DNA from: Pseudomonadota bacterium
Lineage (GTDB): Bacteria; Pseudomonadota; Alphaproteobacteria; Rhizobiales; Hyphomicrobiaceae
Length of the DNA stretch: 9,309 bases
Direction: 5' to 3'
Assembly (NCBI GenBank): GCA_003242645.1
Contig: QGVC01000118.1
Location: 1-9,309, forward strand
This document shows positions 7,801 to 9,309 of the stretch, piece after piece. The notes under the pieces were generated by a model. It ran no database searches. It worked only from the letters and a program-made list of their open reading frames with translations, and had not been told where the DNA came from. Both the position numbers and the translations under genes were made by a program. Position 1 is the first letter of the stretch; each line of letters begins with the position of its first letter.

Positions 7801-8669
7801 AAGGCGCCAGCGATGCCCCGCTTGGCGCCGGCGCATTGCAGCTTTCCTTGGAGTTCTCGGGGCAGGCCATTACCCCACGCGCCCTGCTGCCGGTGCTGAC
7901 AGGCAAAGGAGAGCTTGTGTTGAAGTCTGCCCGGTGGGACCGGCTCTCCCCCAGAGCAATCGAGAAGGCGGCCGACACCATGCTGTCCAGCGACAACAAC
8001 GAGGCGGCCGAGCCACTTGAGCAGCTCCTGAGGACAGCTCTGGCCAGCGAGCCCCTTTCCCTTGGCAACCTGAAAGTACCGGTAGAGATCGGCGCTGGCG
8101 CGCTCCGGGTCGGCACCTTCTCCATCGAAACTCCTGAAACCAAGATCACCAATCAGACGACGGTCGAACTGGCTGAGCTGAAGATCGATGTCGAATGGAA
8201 GCTCCAGCCGAAGGCGACGACGCGGGGGAGCCGCACGCCGCTTCCCGGCATTTCGGTCATCTATGTTGGGCCGCTGCAATCGCTGGGCAGCCTCGAGCCG
8301 CAGCTCGTGATGGACGCTTTGGAGCGCGAGTTGGCCGTGCGCAAGATGGAGCGCGACGTCGAACATCTGGAGAGGCTGCGCCGTGAGGACGAGGCCAGAG
8401 CCCGTGCCGAAGCAGAGCGGCAGAGGAGGCTGGAGGAGGAGCGTTTGAGGCTGCTCGAAGAACAGCGCATGAGGCGGCTCGAGGAGCTGCAAGGAGCGCA
8501 GGGTTTGACAATCGACGTGCCCTTCCCGTTCCCGACCTCACCGGGCCCGACGCCCCAGCAAATGACCGTTGAGCCGGACCGGGCGCCGTCGTCACGGACC
8601 GTCATACCACCCGCCGCACCAAGGCAATGGGACGGTCAATGGCCGCGGCCAAGCCGGTCAGGCAGCTAA
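4866..8669 (+). CDS. Large AsmA family inner-membrane/periplasmic protein
   Basis: AsmA-family (AsmA/TamB/YhdP-like) proteins are anchored in the inner membrane and are thought to help move phospholipids to the outer membrane or assist outer-membrane biogenesis. From the ATG the product is 1,267 residues. Residues 1-22 form one hydrophobic anchor. It is followed by the typical AsmA entry region (VDWNGYRGVFEEQASRMLDR, then VRIGGDVSLRLLPMPYVRF) at about 26-65. The long body alternates beta-strand-like segments, including repeated motifs of the type TGKGELVLKSARW near 1012-1024 (a family C-terminal feature). Unusually, about 1156-1209 is a highly charged Arg/Glu-rich coiled coil, and the last 60 or so residues are rich in Pro, Ser and Arg. 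The ATG at 4866 is chosen over the TTG at 4860 because GGAG at 4852-4855 and AGG at 4857-4859 are better spaced for it. It is transcribed divergently from uvrD and its stop overlaps the convergent fumC operon. The substrate is not known. Confidence 0.93.
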   Translation: MNGALLWIAGLIVALLAALFAVPYAVDWNGYRGVFEEQASRMLDREVRIGGDVSLRLLPMPYVRFEKPRIADAEYGEALFRADSFTMWLDLPSLVQGIFEAKQVELERPVLRLQIEEDGGGNWRNFRIQEAALPFVPRGVALQSVHINEGVLTVHDVAGQPLTKIEIANAELSAPALEGPYRVRADVRWNSKVREVRVSTAAPDPDGSTRLKVTVRAPDTGNSYMFDGSVVDLFDRPQFDGNLTAVIPITSNREGLRPTTAEGDDQPSLPAGLLARGVFEVRANVSATAISAKLSDISFSFEQNGQPQLLTGTAEASWHDRPVVKASLASRWLDLDRIADVDPEANALTAIRNLTASVIEFLPTEAEVAANLKIDQANLAGDVISDLTVSIENTGGGLTIKQFQAALPGSSRVELAGSLSGSGTAEAFDGEILLRGGNFNRFIAWAARGTPFAEARSDAGFSFSGRLKLGEEGLELTNASVDTGPNRLNGDVAYQWEGRRKLVISLETGHADISGVLPGSLGPDLLKANLSALAGADPGSGLSELAASLAEADIRLHVRADALTDGTRVLHNVDANLAIENGNLSIPNLRAYTPQGFKLEVDGTVHDFANRATGSLFGVVEASTPAALAEALNIGAPDLDPGKRQWLSALAPLRLAFSMQFGQRDSTVAEITIDGTAHSKPLVATLHLAGGIEGWRGAPVDVMLTSDSPEVARIARGLLLGGQNASQTDTDAPNDGRLVLKAVGTPEHETAVHLQFVQDALRLSLQGRGSLPANADPKFEGEMEFAAASTASALRLAGLPQPAQASEGGLNGTLGLKADGGRLTLELSSLDIAGTQLTGQIHLSGSEGAREVDLDLKADSASLPGILALALDGSIDGLLIRDLAEITDWRDRPFDFSNLEHISGRIKLEAKTLTLGESFALSDAVIEAVLEPGRITITKLEGQALGGAVSGAFKLEKTAAGGQVSGAFGFHELKLDQIKGASDAPLGAGALQLSLEFSGQAITPRALLPVLTGKGELVLKSARWDRLSPRAIEKAADTMLSSDNNEAAEPLEQLLRTALASEPLSLGNLKVPVEIGAGALRVGTFSIETPETKITNQTTVELAELKIDVEWKLQPKATTRGSRTPLPGISVIYVGPLQSLGSLEPQLVMDALERELAVRKMERDVEHLERLRREDEARARAEAERQRRLEEERLRLLEEQRMRRLEELQGAQGLTIDVPFPFPTSPGPTPQQMTVEPDRAPSSRTVIPPAAPRQWDGQWPRPSRSGS
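8424..8495 (+). repeat. Three in-frame 24-base repeats in the AsmA tail
   Basis: Three consecutive, degenerate 24-base units encode the octapeptides RRLEEERL, RLLEEQRM and RRLEELQG (residues 1187-1210). They form the end of the charged coiled coil. DNA identity between units is partial, so the duplications, if that is their origin, are old or constrained mainly at protein level. Confidence 0.7.
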
Positions 8670-8902
8670 GATCCCTCCTCCAACACACCTCTGCCGCGCG
8701 ATCTGTAATATTCGAGAAGCCAGACGCGCACAGCGCTCGATAGGCCCATGCTGCCGCGCTTCGCGTCGATTTCCTGAACAAGCGCGGCCACCGGCTGCCC
8801 TCTTTCTGCCGCCGCCTCCTTCAGCGCCTCCCAAAACGGCTCTTCGAGCGAGATCGATGTGCTGTGCCCTGCGATGGTGAAGGAGCGCTTGAGCGGCTTC
8901 AA
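8666..8902 (-). CDS. Ribbon-helix-helix domain protein (RHH_4 type)
   Basis: A protein of about 78 residues matching the RHH_4 family of ribbon-helix-helix proteins. The N-terminal strand KRSFTIAGHSTSISLE would form the DNA-contacting ribbon, followed by helix 1 (PFWEALKEAAAERG) and helix 2 (SSAVRVWLLEYYRSRG). Such proteins usually dimerise and bind DNA; no target is known here. It is the third gene of the fumC operon. There is no ATG or GTG in the frame before the ribbon. TTG codons occur at 8908 and 8902. I chose 8902 because AGAGG (8913-8909) lies 6 bases upstream of it but abuts the 8908 codon; starting at 8908 would add Met-Asn at the N-terminus. The frame is the same as that of the preceding gene, closed off only by its TAG. 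The stop overlaps the asmA-like stop by 4 bases on the opposite strand. Confidence 0.88.
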   Translation of the reverse strand: MKPLKRSFTIAGHSTSISLEEPFWEALKEAAAERGQPVAALVQEIDAKRGSMGLSSAVRVWLLEYYRSRGRGVLEEGS

Positions 8903-8914
8903 ATTCAACCTCTA
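8903..8914 (-). promoter_or_regulatory. Stop/Shine-Dalgarno/TTG junction deciding the RHH start
   Basis: The DUF4169 stop TAG (8914-8912) is embedded in the likely Shine-Dalgarno AGAGG (8913-8909) of the downstream gene, and the TTG at 8902 follows 6 bases later. This suggests translational coupling or re-initiation by ribosomes finishing the DUF4169 gene. Confidence 0.5.
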
Positions 8915-9097
8915 CTCAGGAGCAGTCTCCCGCCTTAACGCATCGAGCCGCCGCTGCTGCAGCTCGCGCTCAGCCTTGGCGCGTTCGCGTTCGTGCTTGG
9001 GACGGCCGAAGGCTGCACGGTTGGCCGCGGCTTGAGCCTCCTTGGCTTCACGCGCCTTCTGCTTCCTGAAGCGGCGAAGGTTCACGATTTCGGCCAT
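8912..9097 (-). CDS. DUF4169 family small basic protein
   Basis: A 61-residue, highly charged protein beginning MAEIVNLRRFRKQKAREA, the hallmark start of the DUF4169 family. It continues with the family's Ala/Glu/Arg-rich stretch containing NRAAFGRPKHER and a second charged helix. The composition suggests one or two long helices and no membrane segment or signal peptide. The molecular function is unknown; the high Arg/Lys content would allow nucleic-acid or ribosome contact, but that is speculation. It is located between fumC (20 bases upstream) and the RHH gene (9 bases downstream to the preferred start), almost certainly in one transcript. The ATG at 9097 has a strong Shine-Dalgarno. Confidence 0.92.
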   Translation of the reverse strand: MAEIVNLRRFRKQKAREAKEAQAAANRAAFGRPKHERERAKAERELQQRRLDALRRETAPE

Positions 9098-9110
9098 AGG
9101 AGGCTCCTCC
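9098..9110 (-). promoter_or_regulatory. Strong ribosome binding site of the DUF4169 gene, in a small palindrome
   Basis: GGAGGAG (9110-9104) lies 6 bases before the ATG, an excellent Shine-Dalgarno. Part of it pairs with the adjacent CTCCT, because AGGAG and CTCCT are reverse complements only one base apart. The loop is too small for a stable hairpin, so sequestration is unlikely. Confidence 0.6.
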
Positions 9111-9117
9111 GCTCACA

Positions 9118-9309
9118 TCACTCGTCGGGCGCGATCATCTTTTCGGGGCGAACGATGGCGTCGAACTCCTCGGCCGTGACGTAGCCGCCGCCAACGGCCT
9201 CCTCGCGCAACGTCGTACCTTTCCTGTGTGCCTCTTTCGCAATCTTGGCGGCATTGTCGTAGCCGATCTTGGGCGCCAACGCCGTGACCAGCATCAGCGA
9301 ACGCTCGAC
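9118..9309 (-). CDS. fumC: Class II fumarate hydratase, C-terminal part
   Basis: Fumarase C interconverts fumarate and L-malate in the TCA cycle as an iron-independent cytoplasmic homotetramer. Only the last 63 residues are inside the window; the gene runs off the right edge, and the catalytic serine loop (GSS...KVNP signature) lies outside. What is seen matches the FumC C-terminal domain: [21 protein letters not shown], then [33 protein letters not shown]. The VRPE.M ending favours fumarase over the related aspartase or argininosuccinate lyase. It is the upstream gene of the DUF4169–RHH pair, with a 20-base gap and no terminator between, so the three are read as one operon. Confidence 0.96.
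   Translation of the reverse strand, partial: VERSLMLVTALAPKIGYDNAAKIAKEAHRKGTTLREEAVGGGYVTAEEFDAIVRPEKMIAPDE

Noticed and set aside
7347..8492. A 381-codon open frame on the minus strand within the asmA-like gene
   Set aside because: Its Leu/Gln/Gly/Arg-rich product is the mirror of the AsmA codon pattern, it has no family resemblance, and the plus-strand reading is well supported up to the stop.

Overview
The window is high-GC DNA from an alphaproteobacterium, most likely of the order Hyphomicrobiales (Rhizobiales). The placement is by inference from gene content: an AsmA protein of about 1,270 residues, a bactofilin, and the alphaproteobacterial trio fumC – DUF4169 – ribbon-helix-helix protein. 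Dense antisense open frames across the large genes fit a GC-rich genome. It reads as ordinary chromosomal core sequence. I see no RNA genes, insertion sequences, CRISPR arrays, phage genes or attachment sites.

Layout from left to right. A plus-strand gene, cut at its 5' end by the window edge, encodes a membrane protein with a long acidic Pro/Ala-rich N-terminal stretch, one membrane segment, a helical region and a C-terminal J domain with an intact HPD. It converges on a minus-strand bactofilin gene. The 129-base gap between them holds a 12-bp perfect hairpin, read as the bactofilin terminator, and a weaker hairpin with a T-rich tail after the J-domain gene. Upstream of the bactofilin gene is a perfect 10-6-10 inverted repeat that overlaps a possible -10 box. 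Next comes a full-length UvrD/PcrA/Rep-type helicase gene on the minus strand.

A divergent intergenic region of about 245 bases separates uvrD from the plus-strand asmA-like gene, which fills 4866-8669. The AsmA-like protein has an N-terminal membrane anchor, a very large periplasmic body, and an unusual charged coiled-coil and proline-rich tail. Its stop codon overlaps the stop of a convergent minus-strand operon. In transcription order that operon is fumC (only the last 63 codons are inside the window), a small DUF4169 protein, and a small RHH_4-type ribbon-helix-helix protein. The last two genes share one reading frame, separated by a single TAG, and the second has only TTG as a possible start.

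The genes belong to separate housekeeping processes: chaperone recruitment at the membrane, cell-shape scaffolding, DNA repair, envelope biogenesis and the TCA cycle. Only the fumC group looks like a true operon. I found no convincing multi-gene system of a new kind. The points most worth checking are the TAG/TTG junction in the fumC operon, the bactofilin inverted repeat, the J-domain protein's architecture and the AsmA C-terminal repeats.
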